NCBI GenBank assembly: GCA_946186735.1 | Contig: CAMHOK010000002.1 | Location: 1-54,643, forward strand | Source: an uncultured Bacteroidales bacterium | GTDB taxonomy: Bacteria > Bacteroidota > Bacteroidia > Bacteroidales > Paludibacteraceae | Length of the DNA stretch: 54,643 nucleotides | Reading direction: 5' to 3' | Shown: positions 24,961 through 35,176 of the stretch, piece by piece | Position numbering within the stretch: the stretch's first letter is position 1 | Layout of the letters: each line of letters opens with the position of its first letter | Translations under genes and position numbers: made by a program | Notes under the pieces: model-generated | Told to the model about the DNA's origin: nothing | Seen by the model: only the letters and a program-made list of their open reading frames with translations | Database searches by the model: none

Positions 24961-27405
24961 ATGAAACGCACTTTTCTTATCGCAGTAGCAAGTCTGCTCT
25001 GTGTTTTCGGCGTTGTTCTTAGTGCTCAAGACGCCTATTTCAACAATGTGCCGTATCGTATCGACACCATAGCTCTCTATCCCGCCGGTCCGGGCACCAC
25101 TTATCTGCAGGTGCGTCTGAACAACCTGCAGTCGCCCACCGCCTCGCTCGACGCTTACTTGCTCATCGCCGACACACGCAACGAGTATGTTACTATCGAG
25201 GAGGAGTTAGGTAAGGGTATGTTGGTCGGTTCGGAGCGCCCGTCATCGATGGCAAAGCGTATCACCACTCCCACCCATGTGGCTTTTGCCGGAGTCAACG
25301 GCGATTTCTTTGTCACACAAGGCGATGTGGGGCGTCCAACGGGTCTCACTATCGAGAACAGCGAGTATGCTTACATCGGTTCTACCAACCGCCGTGTGGG
25401 CGGCATAGGGGCTGACGGCAAGGCAGTGGTGGCAAGTCAGTGGAAATATGCGGGAAGAGTATATACAGCCAAGAACGATACGCTCGTCATCAAGCATGTC
25501 AACTATACCCGTCAGGCTGACGAGTTGGTTCTCTATAACCGGTATCAGGGTAAGACGACCGGCACCAACGAGTACGGCACGGAGCTGCTGGTGGAGCCGG
25601 CAGAAGGAGAGAGCTGGAAGACTAATGGCAAGATGAGTGTGGTGGTGCGCCAGAAAGAGCAGCAGAAAGGGTCGATGGCTATACCTGAGGGATGGGCTGT
25701 GCTCTCCGGTCATGGCGTCATGCGCGATGCTTTAGACACCATCAACATCGGCGACACGCTCACCATCCGTTTCTCTCTTAAGCTTGACGGCATCAACACC
25801 AATCTCTCGCAGGCTATAGGCGGCGACAACTACGTGCTTATCGTGGACAGCGGACGCATACCCCAGGAGGGCTATTGGAACGAGGCACACCCGCGCACCG
25901 GCTTCGGCATGTCGGAGAGAGGTGATAGTGCCATCTTCTGCGTCATCGACGGTCGCTCGTCTTACTCGCCGGGGTGTACGACCAAGGTGCTGGGTGAGGT
26001 GATGCGATTCTACGGGGCATGGCGAGCCGTCAACTGGGACGGAGGAGGCTCCTCAACACTCTATCTGAGGAACGTTAAAGACCAGATGAACAACGGCTCC
26101 GACGGCTCAGAGAGAGCAGTGGGCAATGCTATGTTCGTCGTGGCAAACGTGCCGGACGACGACCAGACCATATCCATACTCTACCCCTATCAGTCAGCTT
26201 ATTCCCTACCGTTCTGCGGGGTCTATACACCGCGTTTCCTCGGATACAACAAGTACGGACTGCTCCTCTCTACCGATGTGAAGGATGTCGTTCTCAGTTG
26301 CGATGAGTCGGTGGGTGAGATACGCAACGCAGGTCGCACCTTCTTCGCCTCCACCCGTAACGGAGGTACGCTGACCGCCACCTATGGCACAGCCACCACG
26401 CAGATAGAGATAAGCATAGTGCCGGGCAACATGGAGCTCCGTCTCGACACCGTCGTTATCGATAAGTCTCACCCCTACGAGGTGGAGGTGATCAATGTTA
26501 ACGGAACCGACAGACAGACAGTGGCACCATCGTCGATTACTTGGACCAACCTCACCGAAGATATATGTCTCATCGACGAGGAGGGCATCGTTCATGCCGT
26601 GAGCAACGGAGTGGGACGGGTGGCAGCCGCCATGGATAACTTCGTGGATACGCTCGTCGTGCTCGTTCAGACAGCCGATGAGAGTCCGCTCACCGCCGAC
26701 GATTTTGCCGATTATGAGCAGTGGGCTCTCAAGTCGATGACCGGGTTCAACGAACACTGGCAGCGGACAGAACACGAGGGAGAGGAGAGTGTCAGTGAGG
26801 TGCTGTTCAACTATAAGACCACACGCAAAGCTTATATCCTGCTCACTCGTCAGTTTTGTTTCTTTGGTCTGCCCGACTCCATGAGTATTGATTTCACGAC
26901 CGATGCGGTCATTGAGTCGATCAACATGAGTCTCACCACCGCCGACGGACAAGTGCTCAACCGCACACTCACCGACATACCTAAGGGCGATGCCGTGGTC
27001 TATCAGTCGGTGCCTCTCATGCTCAACTACTCCGACGATAGAGCCTCTTTCCCCTTGTCGATGAACTATCTGCGTTTCTATCTATCTACCGAGACCACGG
27101 CAGGCGAACATGCATTAGCAATGAGAGGTATAAGGCTGTATTATAAGGATATCGACGACAAGGTGAAGGTAGAGACTATCGCGGCACGCGACCTCGTGCT
27201 GTGCTATCCTAACCCGGTGAGCGACATGGTGTATGTGTCGGGTGTCAAAGAGGGCGAGATGGTTGAGGTGTTCAACCTCGCAGGACAATCGGTGATGTGG
27301 GCAACGGCTGGAGCCGAAGGTGCCGTCAACCTGTCCTCATTAAATAGCGGCACCTACCTCCTCCGCACCCCCTCCGGCCTCAACATGCAGATAATAAAAC
27401 AATAA
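24961..27405 (+). CDS. Secreted phosphodiester glycosidase (NAGPA-like) with T9SS sorting domain
   Basis: The 814-residue protein has a signal peptide (MKRTFLIAVASLLCVFGVVLS). A NAGPA-type phosphodiester glycosidase domain covers about 60-400, with the family marks GVNGDFF, HPRTGFGM, CVIDGRSSYSPG (about 328-339) and NWDGGGSSTLYL (about 358-369). This family cleaves sugar-phosphodiester linkages, the human member removing GlcNAc from GlcNAc-1-phosphodiesters. A Big_2-like Ig domain (about 490-570) and a beta-sandwich region follow. The last ~70 residues are a T9SS type A sorting domain (CYPNPVSDMVYV, VEVFNLAGQSV, GTYLLRT). It probably acts outside the cell. A phosphodiester-linked cell-wall decoration is a possible substrate, given the amidase downstream; that is inference. 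Confidence 0.88.
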   Translation: MKRTFLIAVASLLCVFGVVLSAQDAYFNNVPYRIDTIALYPAGPGTTYLQVRLNNLQSPTASLDAYLLIADTRNEYVTIEEELGKGMLVGSERPSSMAKRITTPTHVAFAGVNGDFFVTQGDVGRPTGLTIENSEYAYIGSTNRRVGGIGADGKAVVASQWKYAGRVYTAKNDTLVIKHVNYTRQADELVLYNRYQGKTTGTNEYGTELLVEPAEGESWKTNGKMSVVVRQKEQQKGSMAIPEGWAVLSGHGVMRDALDTINIGDTLTIRFSLKLDGINTNLSQAIGGDNYVLIVDSGRIPQEGYWNEAHPRTGFGMSERGDSAIFCVIDGRSSYSPGCTTKVLGEVMRFYGAWRAVNWDGGGSSTLYLRNVKDQMNNGSDGSERAVGNAMFVVANVPDDDQTISILYPYQSAYSLPFCGVYTPRFLGYNKYGLLLSTDVKDVVLSCDESVGEIRNAGRTFFASTRNGGTLTATYGTATTQIEISIVPGNMELRLDTVVIDKSHPYEVEVINVNGTDRQTVAPSSITWTNLTEDICLIDEEGIVHAVSNGVGRVAAAMDNFVDTLVVLVQTADESPLTADDFADYEQWALKSMTGFNEHWQRTEHEGEESVSEVLFNYKTTRKAYILLTRQFCFFGLPDSMSIDFTTDAVIESINMSLTTADGQVLNRTLTDIPKGDAVVYQSVPLMLNYSDDRASFPLSMNYLRFYLSTETTAGEHALAMRGIRLYYKDIDDKVKVETIAARDLVLCYPNPVSDMVYVSGVKEGEMVEVFNLAGQSVMWATAGAEGAVNLSSLNSGTYLLRTPSGLNMQIIKQ

Positions 27406-27436
27406 TATTGTTGAATGTCCCCCCCCTATTGAACGA

Positions 27437-27498
27437 AAACCCCTACGGGGTAACCTCTAACCTCTATACTCTAAACAACTAAACACTAAACACTAAAC
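27437..27498. repeat. Hairpin plus short TAACCTC/CACTAAA repeats in spacer
   Basis: The spacer before the amidase gene has a hairpin ACCCC-TAC-GGGGT (27439-27451), then TAACCTC twice and CACTAAA-type words three times. An 8-base C run (27419-27426) lies just upstream. The hairpin-plus-TTAGAGG design recurs in inverted orientation at 36078-36100. No -7 element is seen here, so the amidase gene probably shares the upstream promoter. Confidence 0.6.
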
Positions 27499-27509
27499 TC
27501 ATAAATACC

Positions 27510-30500
27510 ATGAAACGAATCTTTACTTATTTGTGTGTTTGCCTTGTGGCAATGCTTGTGTCGGCGGAACCGATACATGTCCTGAGCAATCAGAAGGTGG
27601 CTTCCGGTTGGAACGCACAGTTCAGCGCCGACGCTACCGAGGTCCTTTATGTTGACAACGAGATCGACGAGGTACCCGAACAACTCACCCTACAGTCAGT
27701 TCTGAGCTCTGCGACCATTGCTTCGGGCGACCCTCTTGGTGTTAACGATGCTCTCAATGCGACCAATGCTCAGGGCGACCTCCGCGTCGAGAACGAGGAC
27801 CTGAAGATGGTGCTCTATCGTAATGGCGAGCGTCGTGTGCTCACACCGCATGGCAGCGATGTCAATTATGTATGGATGTCGCTCTCGCCCGACCGCTCGC
27901 GTATCCTCTTCAACACCAAGCATGGTACTGCTATCTGCGACCTTGAGGGAAGAGAGCTGATCAATCTTGGTACTCTCGATGCCCCTGTGTGGTACGGCAA
28001 CGACTATGTTGTCGGCATGTTCGATGCTCATGATGGTCACAGCTTCACCGGCTCGGCTATCGTCATCCGTTCGGTGGATGGTCATCAGACTCAGATGCTC
28101 ACCGACATGCGTGAGTTCGGTATGTACCCTGCTGTCTCGCCCGCCACAGGTCATATAGCTTATAACACCCTCAGTGGCGATGTGCGACTCATGCAGATCG
28201 ACCGTCTGGCTGACCATAGTCTTGTTGATGCTACCCCTGCTCAGCTTAAGGCACGCCGTGTGGAGCCCAAGGCACGCCGTAAGATGCCGGCTGCCGGCAA
28301 CCGTCAACCATCAGAGGTGAAGATTTATATCAACCCCGGTCATGGCGGACATGGCAGCAACGACAGAGGCATAACCATCTATCCTTTTGCCTCAGGCGAC
28401 CCCGAAGGGTTCTGGGAGTCGAACAGTAACCTCGACAAAGGTCTCAAGCTTGAGGAGCTGCTGCTCGCTGAGGGCTTCCAAGTGATGATGTCGCGCCACA
28501 CCAACAACGACGGTGGCGGCAACGATGCCGATGTGCTCAAGACATGGCTCAACTCCGGCAAGATAACGCAAGAGCAGTACGACGACATGCTCCTCAACGG
28601 CGACGACCGCTCGCTCTCCGCTATAGTGGCAGAGGCCAATGCTTACGGAGCCGACTTCATGCTCTCTATCCACTCTAATGCCGGCGGACCGAGCAACTAT
28701 GTGCTCGAGCTCTATTCCGGACAAGACAAAGATGATACGCGCACCTATCGTAACCCCGCACCACGGCAAGACGAGAGTCGCGCTATCTCTACTATCATTG
28801 CCAATAACCTCGTGGACAACAAGATCACCAACTGGTCGCCTGCCTCTCGTGCTGCAGGATGGGTAGTGGGCGACAAGACTTTCGGCTACACCATCATGGG
28901 CGGATGGGGCGACGGCTACGGCGTGCTCCGCCGACTGGCAGTGCCCGGCGTCATCTCAGAAGGCTGTATGCACGATTACACTCCCGAGACCTACCGACTG
29001 ATGAACATGGACTATAAGTGGAAAGAGGCATGGTACTTCACCAAGTCGTTCTTGGAGTATTTCTGCGGCAAGCAGATGCCCACCGGCGTGGTTGGCGGAC
29101 AGGTGCGCGACTGGTACAAGAAGTTGGAGTTCCCCAGCATAAAGAGTCAGATAGGTACACGCGATGAGTTGCTGCCTATCTTAGGAGCAAAAGTGCAACT
29201 GCTTAAGGATGGTGCGGTTGTAGATACCTACACCACCGACTCGCTCTACAACGGTGTGTTCTTCTTCTGGAACGTGGAGCCCGGCACCTATACCCTGCAT
29301 GTAGAGGCAGAGCATTACTATCCTATGGACCAAGAGATCAGTGTCGAGAAGAACAAGATCACTTATCAGGACATGCTCATCAACGCTAAGCGTGAGACGC
29401 GTCCCGTAGTGCTCAACTACTCGCCCGCACCCAAAGAGATAACCGACAGCGTGGATGTGGCAACCGACATAGTGCTCAACTTCAACTGGGACATGAAAGC
29501 CCAAGAGACCGAAGCCGCTTTCTCTATCTCGCCCGAGGTGGAGGGAACCATCTTGTTCGAGAACTCTTACCGCACACTGCGCTTCCATCCTAAACGTATG
29601 CTCGAGAAAGGTACCGAATATACGGTAACCTTGGCAAAGACAGCCTGTCATCCCGACTACACCTTCCCCAACACCCTCGAGGAGGATTTCGTCTTCCGTT
29701 TCCGCACTAAGAACCGTCCGTCGCTCCGACTGATGCAGAGCTATCCGGCTGTCGGACAGACAGAGGTGCCGCTCCGACCTTCGTTCATCCTTATCTTCGA
29801 CGAGAAAGTGAAGACCACCACCGTCAAGAACAACCTCAAGGTGGTTGATGCCGATGGCAAAGAGATGGCTATCAACACTCGACTGATGAAGTACAACAAA
29901 GTGGACAACATGGGCTCCGTCTCTTTCGAGCTCACCGATGCTCTCATGCCCGACAACGATTATACCCTCATCATAGGTAAGGATATACAGGATGTGATAG
30001 GCGTTTATCACAATGACGACACCCCCATCACTTTCCACACCACTGCCGACAAGCAGCAGCCTGAGGGTGTGATGCTCAGCGACTGCGAGCAGCTCCTCTT
30101 CGCTTACGATGCCGACAACAGTCTGAACATGAGCAATGCCTCCGTCTTCCTCAACAAAGAGCGTAAGTATGCAGGTGCGGCTGCCAACGAGCTCAAGTAT
30201 AAGTTCGGCGACAGCGATGCTTTCGTCCGCTATCATTACATAGGTGAGACGCTTATCAACGGCAACAGCAACTGCCGCCTGGGTATGTATGTGTTCGGCG
30301 ACTTCTCCGGTAACGAGCTTCAAGCCGTATGGGACGCTTCGGGCGACATACAATATACTCCTATCACCACTATCGATTTTGCCGGTTGGCATTACGAAGA
30401 GGCAGACCTCAGCCAAATGCCTGAGGGCGTTGACTATCAGTTCATGGGACTCCGTCTCATCCATCACGACGGACTGCTCTCCGGCGAAGGGAGCATATCG

Positions 30501-30779
30501 GTGGACAACCTTTACTTCATGCGTCAGGAGTTCACCTCGGTGGACATACTGCGTGCAGGTGAGGTGATGGCTTATCCTAACCCCGCCTCTACCACTATCA
30601 ATGTGGCAGGTATCACTCCTCAGACGCAGCTGCGCCTCATCTCTTTAGACGGCAAGCTGCTGCAGACAGGCAGAGGTAATGCTATGAACATCGAAGAGAT
30701 AAACAACGGCATTTATATGCTGGAGGTAATAACCGACGATGAGGTGTTCACACTCCGCGTCATCATCAATCATAAGTAA
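27510..30779 (+). CDS. Secreted N-acetylmuramoyl-L-alanine amidase with T9SS sorting domain
   Basis: The 1089-residue protein has a signal peptide, a TolB/WD40-like propeller (about 22-250) and an Amidase_3 domain (about 268-515). Zinc-site marks are IYINPGHGGHG (His near 277), FWESNSNL (Glu), and LSIHSNAGG (His near 387); VISEGC supplies the expected catalytic Glu near 481. It should cut the amide between MurNAc and L-Ala in peptidoglycan, leaving denuded glycan. A carboxypeptidase-regulatory-like module (about 560-630), two Big_5 Ig-like domains (about 635-850), and a beta-sandwich (about 865-1010) follow. The C-terminus is a T9SS type A domain (AYPNPASTTINV, LRLISLDGKLL, GIYMLEV). Export by T9SS implies action on external peptidoglycan and not its own. 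It follows the glycosidase by 104 bases. Confidence 0.92.
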   Translation: MKRIFTYLCVCLVAMLVSAEPIHVLSNQKVASGWNAQFSADATEVLYVDNEIDEVPEQLTLQSVLSSATIASGDPLGVNDALNATNAQGDLRVENEDLKMVLYRNGERRVLTPHGSDVNYVWMSLSPDRSRILFNTKHGTAICDLEGRELINLGTLDAPVWYGNDYVVGMFDAHDGHSFTGSAIVIRSVDGHQTQMLTDMREFGMYPAVSPATGHIAYNTLSGDVRLMQIDRLADHSLVDATPAQLKARRVEPKARRKMPAAGNRQPSEVKIYINPGHGGHGSNDRGITIYPFASGDPEGFWESNSNLDKGLKLEELLLAEGFQVMMSRHTNNDGGGNDADVLKTWLNSGKITQEQYDDMLLNGDDRSLSAIVAEANAYGADFMLSIHSNAGGPSNYVLELYSGQDKDDTRTYRNPAPRQDESRAISTIIANNLVDNKITNWSPASRAAGWVVGDKTFGYTIMGGWGDGYGVLRRLAVPGVISEGCMHDYTPETYRLMNMDYKWKEAWYFTKSFLEYFCGKQMPTGVVGGQVRDWYKKLEFPSIKSQIGTRDELLPILGAKVQLLKDGAVVDTYTTDSLYNGVFFFWNVEPGTYTLHVEAEHYYPMDQEISVEKNKITYQDMLINAKRETRPVVLNYSPAPKEITDSVDVATDIVLNFNWDMKAQETEAAFSISPEVEGTILFENSYRTLRFHPKRMLEKGTEYTVTLAKTACHPDYTFPNTLEEDFVFRFRTKNRPSLRLMQSYPAVGQTEVPLRPSFILIFDEKVKTTTVKNNLKVVDADGKEMAINTRLMKYNKVDNMGSVSFELTDALMPDNDYTLIIGKDIQDVIGVYHNDDTPITFHTTADKQQPEGVMLSDCEQLLFAYDADNSLNMSNASVFLNKERKYAGAAANELKYKFGDSDAFVRYHYIGETLINGNSNCRLGMYVFGDFSGNELQAVWDASGDIQYTPITTIDFAGWHYEEADLSQMPEGVDYQFMGLRLIHHDGLLSGEGSISVDNLYFMRQEFTSVDILRAGEVMAYPNPASTTINVAGITPQTQLRLISLDGKLLQTGRGNAMNIEEINNGIYMLEVITDDEVFTLRVIINHK

Positions 30780-30780
30780 T

Positions 30781-31623
30781 ATGAAGCGCAATCTTGTCCT
30801 TAGTATATTGTTTTGCTGCAGCCTTGTTGTAGCAGCACAGAAGGTTGTCTATCTCCCTACCCACGACTCTGACACTACGCGGCAGGAGCGTGTTGGTCGT
30901 TACGGTGAGATCTACGATATCACGCACCCTCGCCTTGACCTCTATCTGCCCGCCGCCTCTTCCGAGCCGCGTATGGCATTGCTCGTCTGTCCGGGAGGAG
31001 CTTACGAGTATGTGTCGGTGAGCAACGAGGGTAGGGCAGTGGCGCAGTGGGCTATGCAGCACAATATTGTGGTGGCTGTGCTCAAGTATAGGTTGCCTGC
31101 CGGCCGCGAGGATGTGCCGCTGGAAGATGCTCAGGCTGCCATGCTCATGCTCAGAGACAGCGCCGAGCAGTGGCATATCGACCAACAGCGTATAGGCGTC
31201 ATGGGCTTCTCGGCAGGAGGACATCTGGCAGGCTCACTGCTCACCAAGTATGCGTCAGCACAGAGCCGACCCGACTTCGGCGTGCTTATCTATCCTGTGC
31301 TCTCTATGCAGGACGACACCCACAAGAAGACACGACGACTGCTCCTTGGCGAGGACTTCACACCGCAACAAGTGGCGCGCTGGGACTTGAAACGCTCTGT
31401 GGATAAGAACACCCCACCTTGCTTCATCGCTGCCTGTCAAGACGATAAGGCTGTGCCCGTGAGCAACTCCGTCGATTTCTACACGGCTCTCACCCGAGTC
31501 GGCGTGAGCGCCGAGCTGCTCATCATGCCCACCGGAGGACACGGTTGGGGCTTCGAGAGAGAGATACCGCAGACAGCACTCTTCCGACAAGCACTCCTAC
31601 AATGGCTAAGCGAGCTCAGATAA
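30781..31623 (+). CDS. Secreted alpha/beta-hydrolase, carbohydrate-esterase type
   Basis: The 280-residue protein has a signal peptide (MKRNLVLSILFCCSLVVAAQ) and a compact alpha/beta-hydrolase fold. Seen: oxyanion-hole strand LVCPGGAYEYVS, nucleophile elbow GFSAGGH (Ser near 143), ACQDDKAVP with the acid near 219-221, and GGHGWGF with the catalytic His near 253. This set matches the BD-FAE/acetyl-xylan-esterase-like group, which removes acetyl or other acyl groups from glycans. In this operon, removal of O-acetyl groups from peptidoglycan is a reasonable guess but unproven. It starts one base after the amidase stop, so the two are co-translated. A 23-base stretch at its 3' end is repeated immediately downstream. 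Confidence 0.85.
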   Translation: MKRNLVLSILFCCSLVVAAQKVVYLPTHDSDTTRQERVGRYGEIYDITHPRLDLYLPAASSEPRMALLVCPGGAYEYVSVSNEGRAVAQWAMQHNIVVAVLKYRLPAGREDVPLEDAQAAMLMLRDSAEQWHIDQQRIGVMGFSAGGHLAGSLLTKYASAQSRPDFGVLIYPVLSMQDDTHKKTRRLLLGEDFTPQQVARWDLKRSVDKNTPPCFIAACQDDKAVPVSNSVDFYTALTRVGVSAELLIMPTGGHGWGFEREIPQTALFRQALLQWLSELR

Positions 31624-31654
31624 ACGCCTGCAATGGCTAAACGAGCTCAGATAA
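31601..31654 (+). repeat. Direct duplication of the esterase gene 3' end
   Basis: A 23-base segment including the last codons and stop (31601-31623) recurs at 31632-31654 with one mismatch, separated by 8 bases. Both copies end in the same in-line TAA. It looks like a recent slippage or short duplication. Confidence 0.85.
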
Positions 31655-31683
31655 CTGACAAAACGACATGTTTTTTTTTGCGA

Positions 31684-31716
31684 AAAGAGCGTACTGAGAA
31701 GTTCGGTACGCTCTTT
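31684..31716 (+). terminator. Hairpin between esterase and secA genes
   Basis: A perfect 11-bp stem (AAAGAGCGTAC 31684-31694 with GTACGCTCTTT 31706-31716) has an 11-base loop. The T run on the right is short, so termination may be moderate. It lies just before the secA promoter. Confidence 0.7.
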
Positions 31717-31720
31717 GTTG

Positions 31721-31751
31721 TTGCGTGGACGGAAAAAAATGCGTACCTTTG
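31721..31751 (+). promoter_or_regulatory. secA promoter
   Basis: -33 TTG (31721-31723), 20 bases of spacing and -7 TACCTTTG (31744-31751), giving a leader of about 55 bases. Confidence 0.75.
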
Positions 31752-31813
31752 CAGGCTAATTCATAAATAACAGCATACTGATTCAGAAATAACAGAAAAA
31801 TAACTATATCAAT

Positions 31814-34800
31814 ATGGGATTTGTAGAATTTTTAAGTAAGATGTTTGGCAACAAGTCGCAGCGCGACATGAAAGCCATTCGTCCGTATGTAGATCAGATT
31901 CTGTCGGTCTATCCTCAGATCGACGCTCTCTCCAACGATGAGTTACGTGCTCGCTCAAGTGCTCTCATGCAGCTCATAGCTGATGCCGTAGCACCTATGA
32001 AACAGCATATACAAGAGCTCAAAGACTCTATCGAACAGCTTGAGATAGAGCAGCGTGAGAAAGTGTATCACGAGGTTGACAAGACCGAGAAAGATATTAA
32101 GCTCAAGTATGAGCAGGTGCTCAACGAGATCCTTCCTGAGGTGTTTGCTATCGTCAAGTCCACTGCTCGTCGTTTTGCTCAGAGCGAGCACATTGAGGTT
32201 ACTGCCACTCCTTTCGACCGCGACCTTGCAGCAGCCGGACACGATTTCTTGGAAATCCAAGGCGATAAGGCTGTCTATCATAACCATTGGATGGCGGGCG
32301 GCAACGAGATAACATGGGACATGGTACACTACGATGTGCAGCTCATAGGCGGCGTCGTTCTGCACCAAGGCAAGATAGCCGAGATGGCGACGGGTGAAGG
32401 TAAGACCTTAGTGGCAACCCTGCCTGTCTTCCTCAACGCTATGACGCACGAGGGCGTGCATGTGGTTACCGTCAACGACTATTTGGCTAAGCGTGATGCC
32501 GAGTGGATGGGACCACTCTATATGTTCCACGGACTGTCGGTGGACTGCATCGACAAGTATCAGCCTAACTCCGACGAGCGACGCCGTGCTTATGCGTGCG
32601 ACATCACTTTCGGTACGAACAATGAGTTCGGCTTCGATTATCTGCGCGACAACATGGCAACCTCGCCTATCGACCTCGTGCAGCGCTCTCATAACTACGC
32701 TATCGTCGATGAGGTGGACTCGGTGTTGATAGACGATGCTCGTACACCGCTTATCATCTCCGGTCCTATACCAAGGGGCGAAGATCAGTATTTCGATGAG
32801 TATAAACATCGTGTGGAGCTGCTCGTGCGCAGTCAGACAGCCCTCACCACCAAGCTGCTTACCGAGGCTAAGCAAAAGATGCCGTCGCAGGATAAGAAAG
32901 TGGCAGAAGAAGGTGAGTTGGCGCTGTTCCGTGCATACAAAGGTATGCCTAAGAGCAAGGCACTCATCAAGTTCCTCTCAGAGCCAGGTAATAAAGTGCG
33001 CCTGCAGAAGACCGAGGAGTTCTTCATGCAAGAGAACAACAAGAACATGCACATCGCCACCGATGAATTGTATTTCGTTATCGACGAGAAGTTCAAGCAG
33101 ATCGACCTCACCGACAAGGGTATTGATGCTCTCACCGGTCAGACCGACGACCCGCAGTTCTTCGTCCTGCCTGATGTAGGCTCGGAGATAGCCGACCTGG
33201 AGAAGACCTCACTCTCAGCACTTGAGAAACAGTTGAAGAAAGACGAGATACTCGAGAACTACGCTATCAAGTCGGAGCGCGTACATACTGTTAACCAACT
33301 TCTTAAGGCGTACACCCTCTTCGAGAAAGATGTTGACTATATCATCGACGACGGTCAGGTTAAGATCGTTGACGAGCAGACAGGCCGTGTGATGGAGGGC
33401 CGCCGTTGGTCCGATGGTCTGCACCAGGCTGTCGAGGCCAAAGAGAACGTGAAGGTGGAGGGTGCTACCCAGACTTTTGCCACCATCACTCTGCAGAACT
33501 ACTTCCGTATGTACAACAAGCTGGCCGGTATGACCGGTACGGCAGAGACAGAGGCAGGTGAGTTCTGGAACATCTACAAGCTCGATGTGGTTGTTATCCC
33601 CACCAACAAGCCTATCGCTCGTATCGATATGAACGACCGTATCTATCGCACCAAGCGCGAGAAATACAACGCTGTCATTGAGGAGATCGTGCGTCTCATA
33701 GGTGAGGGTCGTCCTGTGCTTGTGGGTACCACCTCGGTGGAGATCAGTGAGTTGCTCTCGCGTATGCTCACCATCCGCAAGATTCCTCATAATGTGCTCA
33801 ATGCCAAGCTCCACCAGCGTGAGGCAGAGATAGTGGCTCAAGCCGGTAGGAAAGGAGTGGTGACGATAGCCACGAACATGGCAGGTCGTGGTACCGATAT
33901 CAAGCTCACCCCCGAGGTGCGCGAAGCAGGCGGTCTGGCTATCGTAGGTACAGAGCGTCATGAGAGTCGTCGTGTGGACCGTCAGCTCAGAGGTCGTGCA
34001 GGACGACAAGGTGATCCGGGCTCGTCAGTGTTCTATGTGTCGTTAGAGGACGATCTGATGCGTATGTTCGGCTCAGAGCGTATAGCCAAGCTGATGGATA
34101 GCATGGGCTTCCAAGAGGGCGAGATGATTGAGCATAGCATGATATCGTCGTCTATCGAACGCGCACAGAAGAAAGTGGAGGAGAACAACTTCGGTATCCG
34201 TAAGCGTCTGCTCGAGTACGATGATGTGATGAACCAGCAGCGTAATGTGACCTATGCTAAGCGTCATCACGCTCTCATGGGCGAGCGCTTAGGCGTGGAC
34301 ATCACCAACATGATCTACGACACTGCCGAGTCTATCGTTGCCGATTGGCGACAGTCGCTCGATTTCGAGGGCTTCTCTGCTGAGGTGCTGCAGATCTTCG
34401 CCATGGAACCCCCGTTCACCGAGCAAGAGTTCCGCGAGGGTAGGCAACAACAACTCTCCGACCGTCTCTCAGAGGCTGCCCTCGAGACCTTCAAACGCAA
34501 GATGGACAAGCTGGCGCAGATAACCTATCCCGTCATCAAGAATGTGTATGAGAACAGAGGACAGATGTACGAGAACATCCTCGTTCCTATCACCGATGGT
34601 AAGCGTGTGTATAATGTGGCAGTCAACCTCCATCGTGCTTACGATAACGAGAGCAAAGAGGTAGTCAAAGAGTTCGAGAAACGTACTCTGCTCTATGTTA
34701 TCGACGATGAGTGGAAAGAGCACCTGCGCCGCTTAGACGACCTCAAGCAGTCGGCACAGAACGCTTCCTACGAGCAGAAAGACCCGTTGCTTATCTATAA

Positions 34801-35131
34801 GTTAGAGTCGTTCAACCTCTTCCAAGAGATGCTCAACCAGTTCAACCGTCGTGCTATCTCTATCCTGCTGCGCGGTCAACTCAACATGCGTGAAGGACAA
34901 GAGGCTCAGCAGGCTCACCAACAGCAACGCACCGACATGAGTCGCTACCGCACACAGAAAGATCAGGTGGCTCGTGCACAACAGGCACAACAGCAAGCCG
35001 CCGGACGCGACACACGTGAGCAACAGATAACACAACCTATACGCCGACAAGAACCGAAAGTGGGACGAAACGACCCGTGTCCTTGCGGCTCAGGAAAGAA
35101 GTATAAGAACTGCCACGGTGCCGGTATGTAA
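31814..35131 (+). CDS. secA: Preprotein translocase ATPase SecA
   Basis: The 1105-residue ATPase drives export of unfolded proteins through SecYEG. Seen: Walker A GEGKTL (about 194-199), the DEAD-type [12 protein letters not shown] (about 298-309), [20 protein letters not shown] and the helicase motif [15 protein letters not shown]. Compared with ~900-residue SecA of proteobacteria it is longer, as usual in Bacteroidetes, with extra sequence in the N-terminal domain (about 45-85) and near 340-440. A Gln-rich linker leads to the C-terminal zinc motif [14 protein letters not shown], which binds SecB or ribosomes in relatives. It has its own promoter; lgt follows after 45 bases. Confidence 0.98.
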   Translation: MGFVEFLSKMFGNKSQRDMKAIRPYVDQILSVYPQIDALSNDELRARSSALMQLIADAVAPMKQHIQELKDSIEQLEIEQREKVYHEVDKTEKDIKLKYEQVLNEILPEVFAIVKSTARRFAQSEHIEVTATPFDRDLAAAGHDFLEIQGDKAVYHNHWMAGGNEITWDMVHYDVQLIGGVVLHQGKIAEMATGEGKTLVATLPVFLNAMTHEGVHVVTVNDYLAKRDAEWMGPLYMFHGLSVDCIDKYQPNSDERRRAYACDITFGTNNEFGFDYLRDNMATSPIDLVQRSHNYAIVDEVDSVLIDDARTPLIISGPIPRGEDQYFDEYKHRVELLVRSQTALTTKLLTEAKQKMPSQDKKVAEEGELALFRAYKGMPKSKALIKFLSEPGNKVRLQKTEEFFMQENNKNMHIATDELYFVIDEKFKQIDLTDKGIDALTGQTDDPQFFVLPDVGSEIADLEKTSLSALEKQLKKDEILENYAIKSERVHTVNQLLKAYTLFEKDVDYIIDDGQVKIVDEQTGRVMEGRRWSDGLHQAVEAKENVKVEGATQTFATITLQNYFRMYNKLAGMTGTAETEAGEFWNIYKLDVVVIPTNKPIARIDMNDRIYRTKREKYNAVIEEIVRLIGEGRPVLVGTTSVEISELLSRMLTIRKIPHNVLNAKLHQREAEIVAQAGRKGVVTIATNMAGRGTDIKLTPEVREAGGLAIVGTERHESRRVDRQLRGRAGRQGDPGSSVFYVSLEDDLMRMFGSERIAKLMDSMGFQEGEMIEHSMISSSIERAQKKVEENNFGIRKRLLEYDDVMNQQRNVTYAKRHHALMGERLGVDITNMIYDTAESIVADWRQSLDFEGFSAEVLQIFAMEPPFTEQEFREGRQQQLSDRLSEAALETFKRKMDKLAQITYPVIKNVYENRGQMYENILVPITDGKRVYNVAVNLHRAYDNESKEVVKEFEKRTLLYVIDDEWKEHLRRLDDLKQSAQNASYEQKDPLLIYKLESFNLFQEMLNQFNRRAISILLRGQLNMREGQEAQQAHQQQRTDMSRYRTQKDQVARAQQAQQQAAGRDTREQQITQPIRRQEPKVGRNDPCPCGSGKKYKNCHGAGM

Positions 35132-35176
35132 ACTATCAATGTCATAAGAAACAAACACCTTACTCTTTCAATACTG

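Noticed and set aside
27419..27426. Phase-variable C tract
   Set aside because: The run is only eight bases, lies in a spacer and is not at a recognisable promoter, so a switching role is not supported.
29181..30467. 428-residue minus-strand open frame inside the amidase gene
   Set aside because: It lies opposite a gene with clear domains, has no family motif and no promoter or ribosome-binding context; long antisense frames are common where codon use is biased.
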